NCBI GenBank assembly: GCA_029866325.1
Contig: JARWZO010000018.1
Coordinates: 62,001 to 126,000 of the forward strand
Direction of reading: 5' to 3'
Length of the DNA: 64,000 nucleotides
Source of the DNA: Fluviicola sp.
GTDB lineage: Bacteria; Bacteroidota; Bacteroidia; Flavobacteriales_D; Crocinitomicaceae
Notes under the pieces: generated by a model
What the model was told of the DNA's origin: nothing
The model's input: the letters and a program-made list of their open reading frames with translations, nothing else
The model's database searches: none
Made by a program: the position numbers and the translations under genes
Part shown: in pieces, positions 8,856 to 16,928 of the stretch
How positions within the stretch are numbered: position 1 is the first letter of the stretch
Layout of the letters: each line of letters begins with the position of its first letter

Positions 8856-9575
8856 ATGATTAAATGGCTAATCCTCGTTTTTTGTGGGTTTCAATTCTTC
8901 AGTTTGACCGCCCAATCAAAAACAACCGTTTATTGTGTGCATGGCCAGGGTTCTGATATTCGATTGTTTGATTCCCTAAGATTAGACACGAACTATCAAC
9001 TACAGTTTATTTGTTATTCCACTCCACCCAAGAAAGCTACGATGCAAAGTTTCGCGCGTGAATTGATTCAACAGATTGATACAACGCAACCCTTTGTGCT
9101 TGCCGGGGTTTCGCTCGGCGGCATGTTATGTGTTGAAATGCAGGAAATGGTTCATCCGCAAAAAACGATTCTGATTTCGTCGGCTACAAACAGAAAAGAA
9201 TTGCCATTTCGTTATCGATTTCAGCGTGTCATTCCACTTTATGCCATTTTCCCCGGACGGATGATCCTTGGCGGAGCCAAAATGCTGCAGCCTATCGTGG
9301 AACCGGATCGCAAACACAACAAAGAGACCTTTAAGAAAATGCTTCGCGCCAAGAATCCGGTGTATATGAAACGTACGGTTCGCTTGATCATTCGCTGGGA
9401 ACGGAAAGCTGCTCCAGAGGGAATTATACAAATTCACGGAACAAATGACCACACACTCCCCTATCGCAAAATCAAAAAAGTGGATTATACCGTAAAAGGC
9501 GGCTCGCACATGATGACGCTTACGCGCGCAAAGGAAGTGAGTGAGGCTCTCAATAAGGCTTTAAAGGATGTTTGA
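8856..9575 (+). CDS. Secreted or anchored alpha/beta hydrolase
   Basis: A 239-residue protein with an N-terminal signal peptide (hydrophobic residues about 3-18, ending ..SLTAQS) and an alpha/beta-hydrolase core. The nucleophile elbow is GVSLGG, the acid is likely the Asp in HGTNDHTLP, and the catalytic His is in GGSHMM near the C-terminus. The substrate is unknown. It is probably periplasmic. It stands after the palindrome that ends the pan operon and is followed by an inverted word repeat, so it is likely a single-gene unit. Confidence 0.8.
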   Translation: MIKWLILVFCGFQFFSLTAQSKTTVYCVHGQGSDIRLFDSLRLDTNYQLQFICYSTPPKKATMQSFARELIQQIDTTQPFVLAGVSLGGMLCVEMQEMVHPQKTILISSATNRKELPFRYRFQRVIPLYAIFPGRMILGGAKMLQPIVEPDRKHNKETFKKMLRAKNPVYMKRTVRLIIRWERKAAPEGIIQIHGTNDHTLPYRKIKKVDYTVKGGSHMMTLTRAKEVSEALNKALKDV

Positions 9576-9706
9576 TTTTTGATGTTGGATTGATTTTTCA
9601 TAAAAAGCCTGATCATTGTTCATTCTATAAATTTTGGTGATAAACACGCTAATTTCAACTATTTAACTGACTCCAATCAAAAATCAAGCATTCAACATCA
9701 AACACC
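9571..9706. repeat. Word-type inverted repeat after the hydrolase gene
   Basis: GTTTGATTTTTGATGTTGGATT on the left is mirrored by CAATCAAAAATCAAGCATTCAACATCAAAC on the right (both quoted only as position landmarks, 9571-9592 and 9676-9706). It is the same word as in the panC-panD gap. The left arm begins at the stop codon of the hydrolase. Confidence 0.7.
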
Positions 9707-9715
9707 CTTCTGGCA

Positions 9716-10444
9716 TCAGACTCCTAGTACCGCCTTCAATTCCGCATACGAAGTTCTGCTTATCGCCAACCGCGCGCCTGATTTCAAGATAGCGATATAA
9801 CTGTTTTTCTCAAACGACTCAATACGTGTTAATTCCTGAATATTGAGAATAAACGAGCGGTGAATTCGGATGAATTGCTGCGAAGGAAGACTCGTTTCAA
9901 AATGACCCATTGTCTTCTTTTTGAGGTGTGTTCCTTTTCCAGTATGGATTTTCACATAATCGTCGTATGCTTCAATATAATGAATCTCGGCTGTAGGAAT
10001 GATTTTGATTTCGCTTCCATCTTTGATCACAACGCGGTATTGCTCATCGGGAACTTGGTAATGAATTGCACTGACCTGCTTTTTTGAGTCTGCAGTCACC
10101 GATTTCCATTTTTCAATGGCCTGACCGAAACGCTCAGCTGAAAATGGTTTCAACAAGTAATCCAAAGCGTGCACCTCAAACGCTTTCAAAGCATATTCAT
10201 CAAATGCGGTGGTGAAAATAACAGCTGGTGGATCTTGCAAAATCTCTAGCAATTCAAAGCCGTTGATCTTCGGCATTTGGATATCGAGCAAGAGCAAATC
10301 GGGATTTGTTTCGGCAATTACCTTGGCGGCTTCAAAACCGTCTCCGCACTCTCCTACCAATTCAAGATCTGGATGCGCTAGCAGAAATGATTTGATAATG
10401 GCACGCGCCAATGGTTCATCGTCAACAATCAATACTTTTTTCAT
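9716..10444 (-). CDS. LytTR-family response regulator
   Basis: The start is the ATG at 10444 (MKKVLIVDDEPLARAI), which overlaps the kinase stop by four bases. The 242-residue protein has a receiver domain with the acidic pocket DDE, the phosphorylated Asp in LLLDIQMPKINGFE and a Lys in LLKPF. The C-terminal LytTR DNA-binding domain includes YIEAYDDYVKIHT and the FIRIHRSFILN segment. It is the output of the LytS-like kinase encoded immediately upstream. Confidence 0.95.
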   Translation of the reverse strand: MKKVLIVDDEPLARAIIKSFLLAHPDLELVGECGDGFEAAKVIAETNPDLLLLDIQMPKINGFELLEILQDPPAVIFTTAFDEYALKAFEVHALDYLLKPFSAERFGQAIEKWKSVTADSKKQVSAIHYQVPDEQYRVVIKDGSEIKIIPTAEIHYIEAYDDYVKIHTGKGTHLKKKTMGHFETSLPSQQFIRIHRSFILNIQELTRIESFEKNSYIAILKSGARLAISRTSYAELKAVLGV

Positions 10445-11472
10445 AGTTGTGGAATACAAATGGTTGTGGTAAACAATTCTTCCGTTTTGGCTGTGGTCAA
10501 CAAACCGCTTTGCCCGAAAAATAAGGATAATCGGCGTTGAATACTCGCTAACCCGAATCCTTTTCCTTCACTGGCGTTAACAAATTGGGTATCGTACGGA
10601 CTTGAAACAGTAACAGTAAGCAGTTTTCCATCGCACAACACATTCACCGAAATGGTAATGGCGTTCACTTGTCCATACAGCCCGTACTTGATCGCATTCT
10701 CGAGAATTGGTTGCAAAATGAGCGCCGGAACTTTGAGATCTTCGCAAGCGTCGTTGCTATTGATTTCGGTTGTTAACCGATGTCCGAAGCGCACTTTTTC
10801 GATTTCCAGGTAAAGTCGGATTTGTTCCAGCTCTTCTTTCAGCGGCACCAATTGCTGTACATCTTTGCGGAGCGTTCCTCGCAGGAAATTGCTCAACAAC
10901 TGAATCATGCGGTGCGCTTCGGTAGGTTCCAAAATGGTCAATGCGCTGATGGAATTGAGGCTATTGAACAAAAAGTGGGGTTGCAACTGCTGGTGTATAT
11001 TGTCTAATTCTGCTTTGGTCAATGCGCGTTCTTTTTCCAGCAGTTGCTCCTGTATATTGGCTTGGGTTTGGGCGTTTTTCTGAATCCACCAGTTCAAACT
11101 GATCAGCAACAAAAAGAAGAATGCCATCACAGCTCTCACAGCTTCGAACGGAAACACGTAATGCTGCCAGTCGTAATCGGTGAAAAGTAATTTGTAGATT
11201 CCGTTAAATGCAAGTTGGAACATGCCGGTGAACACAAAAATGATGGCAAAATTCACAAAATTCAGCGGCTTTGGCGGGTGGAAATTGTGCTGAATAAGGT
11301 AGAGAATCTGCCCGAGTAAAATCATAATAAGTGAACTCAACAGCGCATCTCTCAATGCAATTGTAAAATGAAAACCGTTTCCCCAAAGCAACACAAATTG
11401 AATTGCCGAGGCGGCCATTACCCATAAAGAGAACTTGATTTTTACCTGATTGGAAGATGAGCGTGTTTCCAT
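10441..11472 (-). CDS. LytS-type sensor histidine kinase
   Basis: The likely start is the ATG at 11472 (METRSSSNQVKIKF), five bases after the upstream stop; the longer frame would overlap that gene. The 343-residue protein has about four transmembrane helices in its first 130 residues, a short coiled-coil linker, then the His_kinase domain with the phosphoacceptor motif QPHFLFNSLNSISAL. The HATPase region has LQPILENAIKYG and a glycine-rich GKGFGLASIQRRL. No periplasmic sensor domain is visible, so it may sense through membrane helices or a partner such as the LiaF-like protein. Confidence 0.93.
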   Translation of the reverse strand: METRSSSNQVKIKFSLWVMAASAIQFVLLWGNGFHFTIALRDALLSSLIMILLGQILYLIQHNFHPPKPLNFVNFAIIFVFTGMFQLAFNGIYKLLFTDYDWQHYVFPFEAVRAVMAFFFLLLISLNWWIQKNAQTQANIQEQLLEKERALTKAELDNIHQQLQPHFLFNSLNSISALTILEPTEAHRMIQLLSNFLRGTLRKDVQQLVPLKEELEQIRLYLEIEKVRFGHRLTTEINSNDACEDLKVPALILQPILENAIKYGLYGQVNAITISVNVLCDGKLLTVTVSSPYDTQFVNASEGKGFGLASIQRRLSLFFGQSGLLTTAKTEELFTTTICIPQL

Positions 11473-11476
11473 AAAC

Positions 11477-12310
11477 CTATTTTGAATTAAAGCTGTTGAT
11501 TTCGATACCACCGAACATGCACGTTCCGCGAAGGATCACAATTTTATCAGGATTGTCGGTATTGGCTTCTGTAGAGGGGCGCTTGTCTTCAATACCACCG
11601 AAAATACTCACCATTTCTGTTTTGACTTGCCAGTGGTTGGGAATGGTAAGGGTGGTTCCTCCGAACAGATTGGTCACATCCATCACAATTTGGTGGTTAA
11701 AATCGGCCTGAGACAAATTGATTTCGTTTCCGCCGAAAATGGTTACGATATCCGCACCGCGAAAGTTCTTGCTGACCACGTTTTTCTGAACACCACCGAA
11801 GATGGAAACCGCGTCAATGAAATCGTCCTGTGAGATATTTTCCAAGTCCTCGATGCCTTCCATATCCTCGCAGTAATGACGATGGCCGCGGTGGTGTTTT
11901 TTCCTGAATTCGCGGCGTTTTTCAAAGCGGTTACCTCGGGGCCCAGATCTCGGTTTCGATTTGAAAAGAATAAACAAACCGAGCAAGATGACCAAAACCG
12001 GCCAAATGATGTTCATGTTTACTGCTTCCGGATAGATTTCCTTCCAAATCAATAATTTTCCCACAACAATCATTATATAGCCGAAGAACGATTTGAATTT
12101 GTGTTTTACCAATACAATCAAACCGAATGCGATGATGAATGGCCCCGGAGTAAAAGTCCAGGTAGGTAATTTTACGCCTGTTTCATGTAACAGGTATAAA
12201 ATCCCGAAGACGACCACAAAAAGACCGGTAGTAATTTTACCGCGTTTGTTGCTTTTTTGCCAGCTGAGGTAATGATGTTGATCCTCTGCGTTAATTGGTT
12301 CTGTGCTCAT
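11477..12310 (-). CDS. LiaF-like membrane protein with five FGG strands
   Basis: The start is taken at the ATG at 12310 (MSTEPINAEDQHH). The 277-residue protein has four hydrophobic helices at about residues 25-115, as in LiaF-TM, a basic His/Arg-rich linker, and a C-terminal beta domain with five FGG motifs (SIFGGV, TIFGGN, NLFGGT, SIFGGI, MFGGI), as in LiaF/VraT envelope-stress modulators. LiaF represses a LiaS kinase in Firmicutes. Here it is the first gene of an operon with a LytS kinase and LytTR regulator, so a role modulating that pair is a reasonable inference. Confidence 0.85.
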   Translation of the reverse strand: MSTEPINAEDQHHYLSWQKSNKRGKITTGLFVVVFGILYLLHETGVKLPTWTFTPGPFIIAFGLIVLVKHKFKSFFGYIMIVVGKLLIWKEIYPEAVNMNIIWPVLVILLGLFILFKSKPRSGPRGNRFEKRREFRKKHHRGHRHYCEDMEGIEDLENISQDDFIDAVSIFGGVQKNVVSKNFRGADIVTIFGGNEINLSQADFNHQIVMDVTNLFGGTTLTIPNHWQVKTEMVSIFGGIEDKRPSTEANTDNPDKIVILRGTCMFGGIEINSFNSK

Positions 12311-12495
12311 TGCTTGTGAATTTTGAACAAATCTAAGACAGGAATTCAGAAGGTACAAGGACAAATCGGTGAGTTGTAGTTGCCCATAGGCGAAGTGTGG
12401 AAGAGATGATTTTCTAAGGGCTGAAGATCGGTCTGAAATGCTTACAGAGATCGCTTCACTAATTAATCAGGAATTGAGAGAGGTGACTTTTTAAG

Positions 12496-12597
12496 CTACT
12501 TGTGATACCACGCCAACGCCTCTTGCTCCACTTCTTTTACAAAATCATTTTTTGCGCGATTGTATTCCAAATGATGAGCGAACTCCTGTTGCGGCAT
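12496..12597 (-). CDS. Small ORF, 33 residues, downstream of the CoA-binding gene
   Basis: An ATG at 12597 opens a 33-codon frame (MPQQEFAHHLEYN...LAWYHK) ending at TAG. It starts eight bases after the stop of the CoA-binding gene, with AGGGG just before the ATG. The product is charged and probably helical, with a clean codon pattern. It matches no family I know. It could be a real microprotein or the end of a decayed gene. Confidence 0.45.
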   Translation of the reverse strand: MPQQEFAHHLEYNRAKNDFVKEVEQEALAWYHK

Positions 12598-12604
12598 TTC
12601 CCCT

Positions 12605-12964
12605 TCAATACCTCCCCAAACTCAACAACACCAACGTACACGCTTCTTCCGTTTCAATTCCCGCCTGCTGGAGCAAGGTTTCAAAAACGGGATTCTCCGT
12701 TCCCGGATTAAAGATTACGCGTCGTGGATGCAGTGCTACAATTTGGTCGTAAAAAGCTTCTTGGCGTTGTGGATTTAGATACAGCGTTACAGTGTCAACT
12801 TGCCAATCCTGATTCCATTCCGTTTCGATGCTGACATCGGTTACTGTTCCGGGCTTTAATCCGAATGCAATTACGTTATGATTCTTTGCACGGAGTTGCG
12901 TAATTGCGTGGTAAGCATACCGTTCAGGGTTGGAACTCGCGCCAATGACAAGTGTATTTTTCAT
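12605..12964 (-). CDS. CoA-binding domain protein (YccU-like)
   Basis: This 119-residue protein is a single Rossmann CoA_binding_2 domain. The nucleotide-binding loop is LVIGASSNPERYAYHA at residues 4-19, and later landmarks are VTLYLNP and the conserved IFNPGTEN. Relatives bind CoA in vitro but their role is unknown. It lies in the leftward direction with a possible 33-codon ORF after it. About 130 bp between that small ORF and the LiaF-like start hold nothing I recognise. Confidence 0.88.
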   Translation of the reverse strand: MKNTLVIGASSNPERYAYHAITQLRAKNHNVIAFGLKPGTVTDVSIETEWNQDWQVDTVTLYLNPQRQEAFYDQIVALHPRRVIFNPGTENPVFETLLQQAGIETEEACTLVLLSLGRY

Positions 12965-13037
12965 AGTGAAAGTTAATCAGAATTGGTTGTTTTACCTAAG
13001 AAAGGTCGCTCTTTTAATGATTCTTAACGAAGCTGTT

Positions 13038-13706
13038 TTACCAATAAAACGACAAACGCAAACGCAGGTTCTCAGGATGCAAACGTTGGTTTACATTTTC
13101 GTAAGCTACACCAAACAGCGAGTATTCAACGCCGGTGTAAAGTGCGTGTTTTTTCAACGGAAAGCGCTGGCCTATATGGAAAGTGGCACTAAAGGTCAAC
13201 GCATTGAATTCAAAATTGGAGCTGTATGGACTTTCTGTTTCTTGACTATTGACAGTTGTAACCAATGTTCCGTTTCTTCTGGAAGACAAACGTGCCAATA
13301 AATTGGTTGTTATTCCTACCAACGAGTTGTGTCTTTTTCCTAAAAAATAATCACCGTTAAAACCGACGCCCAACAATTGCAATTGATAATCAACATCTTT
13401 GAGTAAGTCGTTGCTGTTGACAGTTGGAACATTTGTTCTGGACCAATTGATGTTGTTGTATTCAAAACCGAACGAAGTAATGAGGTGCTTTATACCTGTT
13501 CCGATGTGTGGATCTTTGAGCAAAAAATCAACTCCTGCATCAAAGCCGTATTGCCCTCCGTAGTTGGTGATTTCATTCAAAAAATGGGTTCTGTTGACGG
13601 ATGTATTGAAGCGGTAAAATCGAATATGGGTACTATCAGTCTGTCCGAACGATACTAGCGAAAAAAGGAATAGCGAGAAAAACAGATAGAATGTTTTGCG
13701 CGACAT
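13038..13706 (-). CDS. Hypothetical secreted protein, probable outer-membrane beta-barrel
   Basis: The start is set at the ATG at 13706 because it begins a signal peptide (MSRKTFYLFFSLFLFSLVSFGQ). The 222-residue product is rich in alternating polar and aromatic strands and glycine (NYGGQYGFDAGVDF, LLGVGFNGDYFLGKRHN) and ends in RLRLSFYW, with a C-terminal aromatic residue as in outer-membrane barrels. I do not recognise a specific family. Neighbouring genes on the same strand give no functional clue. Confidence 0.7.
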   Translation of the reverse strand: MSRKTFYLFFSLFLFSLVSFGQTDSTHIRFYRFNTSVNRTHFLNEITNYGGQYGFDAGVDFLLKDPHIGTGIKHLITSFGFEYNNINWSRTNVPTVNSNDLLKDVDYQLQLLGVGFNGDYFLGKRHNSLVGITTNLLARLSSRRNGTLVTTVNSQETESPYSSNFEFNALTFSATFHIGQRFPLKKHALYTGVEYSLFGVAYENVNQRLHPENLRLRLSFYW

Positions 13707-13779
13707 TATTGATTTGATTGAGGGCGGAAAAGTAACCATTAGGGGTGTTTCAGGATGCAAATTTAACCATTTTTATATT

Positions 13780-13853
13780 TTAGAAGGGAACTTGGGAGCT
13801 AGGGCGAACCATCCTAGTTCCCCAGTTCCCTGATTCCCTAGTTCCCTGAATAA
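13780..13853. repeat. Word-type repeat of CTAGTTCCC
   Basis: The words GGGAACTTGGGAGCTAGG and CTAGTTCCC/AGTTCCCTGATTCCC alternate on both strands over about 65 bases, forming an imperfect hairpin between two leftward genes. No gene is present. Confidence 0.65.
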
Positions 13854-14633
13854 TTAATCGGAAAACCAATATCCATGCAAAACAATTCCAAGTAGTGAAA
13901 GCGCGATGAGCCATTTTTCTTCTTCTAAAGTGGCTGAATAATGTAATTCGAATACGCGCGTATCGTTGTGTTGGTTTATACGCAAGGCGCTATCACGCAT
14001 GTTCATCAATTTCGGACATACATAAAACGTAGCAAGTGTCCTTCCGTATAATTCAAGTGTGTAGCGTTTGTCTCCGGTGTAAAAATCCACAAAATTATTG
14101 GAAGCCGATCCGGCGCTAACCGGATGTTTACACGAACCAATTTCCCTGCCTTCCGGAGAAAGTATTTTCCCGTTCGAAAGTAATTCGCCCAAGGGTTCGC
14201 GTTTAAAGTAAATGGAAATCTTGGCGGTTGAATACACAAAAAAATACTCAAAAGCTGTGGAACACACGGCTATGTTTCCATTCGGATGAAAACCATGTTC
14301 GGTGCGTTTGAAAATAACAACAGGACTTCCGTCTTTGGCAAATAGTTTTCCCGCCACACTATTGCCACCCATCGAGCGCGAGTTGGAATAGCTTCCCCAT
14401 GAACGCAAATCGGCCGATGTGTAATTGCTCCAAGAAACCAATTGATGCCGTTTGAGTTTTACCTCATCCATTAATCTGAATCTTTCGTTCGATGATGGAT
14501 AGGACGAAGGACCCACAGGAGTTTGATAGGTTGAATTGTTGCTGAATCCGCCTGCCAGCCAAACAATCATGACCACAAAACCGGCAAGGATCAGAATTGC
14601 AATAAAAAAGTAGAGGCCAAAAAAAGGAAACAT
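13854..14633 (-). CDS. Hypothetical single-pass membrane protein
   Basis: The 259-residue protein has a long N-terminal hydrophobic segment (residues about 4-28, ending ..IVWLAGG), a serine/proline-rich linker, and a beta-rich soluble domain with IYFKREPLGELLSNG and GREIGSCKHP. The domain is reminiscent of tubby/scramblase-like folds, but this is a weak impression. A second hydrophobic stretch lies at the C-terminus (WLIALSLLGIVLHGYWF). Function unknown. It lies 30 bases downstream of the OmpA lipoprotein gene and may be cotranscribed with it. Confidence 0.7.
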   Translation of the reverse strand: MFPFFGLYFFIAILILAGFVVMIVWLAGGFSNNSTYQTPVGPSSYPSSNERFRLMDEVKLKRHQLVSWSNYTSADLRSWGSYSNSRSMGGNSVAGKLFAKDGSPVVIFKRTEHGFHPNGNIAVCSTAFEYFFVYSTAKISIYFKREPLGELLSNGKILSPEGREIGSCKHPVSAGSASNNFVDFYTGDKRYTLELYGRTLATFYVCPKLMNMRDSALRINQHNDTRVFELHYSATLEEEKWLIALSLLGIVLHGYWFSD

Positions 14634-14663
14634 GGTGATGGATGGTTTATTGATCCGGGATGA

Positions 14664-15626
14664 TTATTGTCCTATCAGCTGAAATAATTCATTCAGATTT
14701 GGTGAAATAATAATCTCAATTCTACGATTCTTGGCTTTGTCTTTCGGATCAACCGGATGAAATTCACTTCGCCCTGCAGCCATCAATTGCGCCGGATTCA
14801 TTTTACTGTTGGCTGTCATGATTTCCACTACCGAAGTAGCACGCAAGACACTCAATTCCCAATTGCTTTTCGGATGCGAAGCGCTTGTTAGTTTATCGGT
14901 ATCGGTGTGACCTTCTACCACAATCTCCATATCTTTTTCGTTTTCCAGCACTTTCGCCAAATCAACCAACGCGCGTTTTCCTTCGGTTTCCACTACCGTA
15001 CTTCCCGATGCGAATAACAATTTCGCTTCCAGACTCACGTAAATTTTTCCGTTTTTCTCCACTACGGTCAATCCTTTGTTTTCAAATCCTTTCAAAGCGT
15101 TTGAAACTTTGGTTTTCAATTGTTTGATAGCGTCGTCTTTGCGTTGCATGGCTTCTTCCAACTCGTTCACACGCAATTCGCGTTCCTCCAATAAACGTTG
15201 TTTAGCTCCTAATTCCGATTCCAATGATTTCAGGGCATTTTCCTTGCGTTGTAATTCCAGGTTTTTGGCTTCCAGATCGGCTTGGTAACCCGCAGTTTCT
15301 TTCGCTCCGGATAAACGCAACTGATCTATTTTGCGTTCATTTGCTTCGTTGTCGGCTACCACCAAATCGTATTGCGCTTGCAAAAAACGGTAATTGGTTC
15401 CCAGTTGAAGCGTGTCTTTTTTGAGTTGTGACACATCTTTTTTAAGCTGTTCGTAGCGTGTTTCGAGTTCTTTAGCTTTGCCTTCATTGCTTAACGCGCT
15501 TGCCTTGTATCCTTCCAACTCCTGACTGCAAATGCGCTCGCGCTCTACCAATTCGTTGTATTTTTTAGCGGGAACACAGGCTGAAAGTGCCACAATGAGC
15601 ATTCCGATAGCGACGATTCTTTGCAT
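14664..15626 (-). CDS. OmpA-family lipoprotein with long coiled coil
   Basis: This 320-residue protein begins with a lipoprotein signal (lipobox LSAC, Cys17). Residues about 24-180 are a heptad-rich coiled coil full of Lys, Glu and Leu. The C-terminal OmpA domain (about 200-320) shows LLFASGSTVVETEG, the peptidoglycan-binding VEGHTDTDKL and RRIEIII. It should be anchored by lipid to the outer membrane and bind peptidoglycan. Similar proteins in Bacteroidota are called Pal-like or flagellar-motor-B-like, but no motor helix is present here. Confidence 0.92.
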   Translation of the reverse strand: MQRIVAIGMLIVALSACVPAKKYNELVERERICSQELEGYKASALSNEGKAKELETRYEQLKKDVSQLKKDTLQLGTNYRFLQAQYDLVVADNEANERKIDQLRLSGAKETAGYQADLEAKNLELQRKENALKSLESELGAKQRLLEERELRVNELEEAMQRKDDAIKQLKTKVSNALKGFENKGLTVVEKNGKIYVSLEAKLLFASGSTVVETEGKRALVDLAKVLENEKDMEIVVEGHTDTDKLTSASHPKSNWELSVLRATSVVEIMTANSKMNPAQLMAAGRSEFHPVDPKDKAKNRRIEIIISPNLNELFQLIGQ

Positions 15627-15733
15627 AATTCGTTGAATTTATATCCTCAAAATTGGTGAGAAATCAAGCGTTTCTGTCGTAAAAACCGGATACTTATAAA
15701 CAAATCACTTGTTGAAAGTGTCAGTTGGCGAGG

Positions 15734-16567
15734 TCAGGAGTTACGAATCCATTCAATGGTGGTTTTCAAGAAATCTTCCAATTCCGGATTTGTTCCCTCA
15801 AAAGGATGCTTGGTATTGAGTGTGTGAGAACCGTTTTTAATGAGGTGAAAGTGCGTTCGGTTATGATTTCTTTTGCTCCATTCGTAGAGTCGTTCACCAT
15901 GCCAAATCGGCACCGACTCGTCTGTATCGGCATGAGCAATCAATAAAGGAATTCGCAAAGAACGTACAATCGGCTCGGGGTTCCAGCTTCCCGTCCCACG
16001 ACTCGCAATGGTTTCTTGCAAATACTCTTCGCCCTGTGGCAAATCCTGTAATGTCCGGTTGTTGCGAATGAGCCACACGCGATCACGTTTCCACTTTTCC
16101 ATTACTTCCACCGAACGAACGTCGAGCGTACTCAAACAATTCAGTAAAACGGCTCCGTCCAGTTTAATTCCTTTTTCAGCAGCTTCCTTCGCGGCGAATA
16201 CAGTTGCAATTCCGCCCATGCTGTGCGCCAAAATGTTCACACTTGAATGATGCGGAAATGACGTTTCGACTTGTTCCAGTACAAACAACAAGTCTTCTTT
16301 TTCCAAGCGACGACAGTTTTTGCCATACTTATCCAACTCCTCAAAGAAGTCGTTTTCACCCACAATTCCCGAATGCGAATAATTGAACGCTACGGAAGAA
16401 ATTCCGTTCTCGACCAATGTTTGTTGAATATGCGGAAACATACCGTAGTTGTAAAAACCATTGTGTCCGTTGGCGATTACGACCAATGGCGTTTCTGATC
16501 CCGCATTGCGGTAAATCCCGTTAATTGGTCCGTTGGGGCTATTAAGTTGAAAAGGATGTCGATCCAT
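15734..16567 (-). CDS. Alpha/beta hydrolase (serine aminopeptidase-like)
   Basis: A 277-residue cytoplasmic alpha/beta-hydrolase without signal peptide. The nucleophile elbow is AHSMGG (about residue 117), the acid is probably the Asp in AHADTDESVP, and the base the His in NGSHTLN. The family is close to monoacylglycerol lipase/serine aminopeptidase-type hydrolases; the substrate is unknown. It is transcribed away from the photolyase operon, and the left 63-bp inverted element lies in the shared 361-base promoter gap. Confidence 0.85.
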   Translation of the reverse strand: MDRHPFQLNSPNGPINGIYRNAGSETPLVVIANGHNGFYNYGMFPHIQQTLVENGISSVAFNYSHSGIVGENDFFEELDKYGKNCRRLEKEDLLFVLEQVETSFPHHSSVNILAHSMGGIATVFAAKEAAEKGIKLDGAVLLNCLSTLDVRSVEVMEKWKRDRVWLIRNNRTLQDLPQGEEYLQETIASRGTGSWNPEPIVRSLRIPLLIAHADTDESVPIWHGERLYEWSKRNHNRTHFHLIKNGSHTLNTKHPFEGTNPELEDFLKTTIEWIRNS

Positions 16568-16641
16568 AGTTTATCTGTTATTTCAAAACTACACAACTTG
16601 GTGGAATAGTAGCGTTTTCTGTCATCTTCAGGTTGAGACAT

Positions 16642-16704
16642 CGTTCGTAATATTGCGAATTTACGTGCATTTATTTGATATGCCAATTTGCAATATTACG
16701 AACG
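16642..16704 (+). repeat. 63-bp inverted element, left copy
   Basis: The element has 15-bp perfect terminal inverted repeats (CGTTCGTAATATTGC ... GCAATATTACGAACG) and an AT-rich centre. A T-run follows on the plus strand. The right copy at 19608-19670 is its reverse complement with 2 differences in 63. The rest of the gap (16568-16928) has no gene I would defend; a TTGTTTAAAA at about 16856 is the only promoter-like string. Confidence 0.9.
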
Positions 16705-16928
16705 GTTTTTTCGGTTGATCATACCAATTTTCGCAAACATCCAACTCCCAAACCGCCTCTTTCCCAAAACCCAATCTTTCATTCGAACTCAACGCAAAGT
16801 CGCCTCTAAGAATCTTCTGCCAGATTTTTTTTCTGCGAACTATTCACTCTTCGAATTGTTTAAAAAGAACAACGAGATCGTTTTCTCGCAGGAGCAAAAG
16901 ATAAACCGTTGGAAACAAGATCGAAGTT

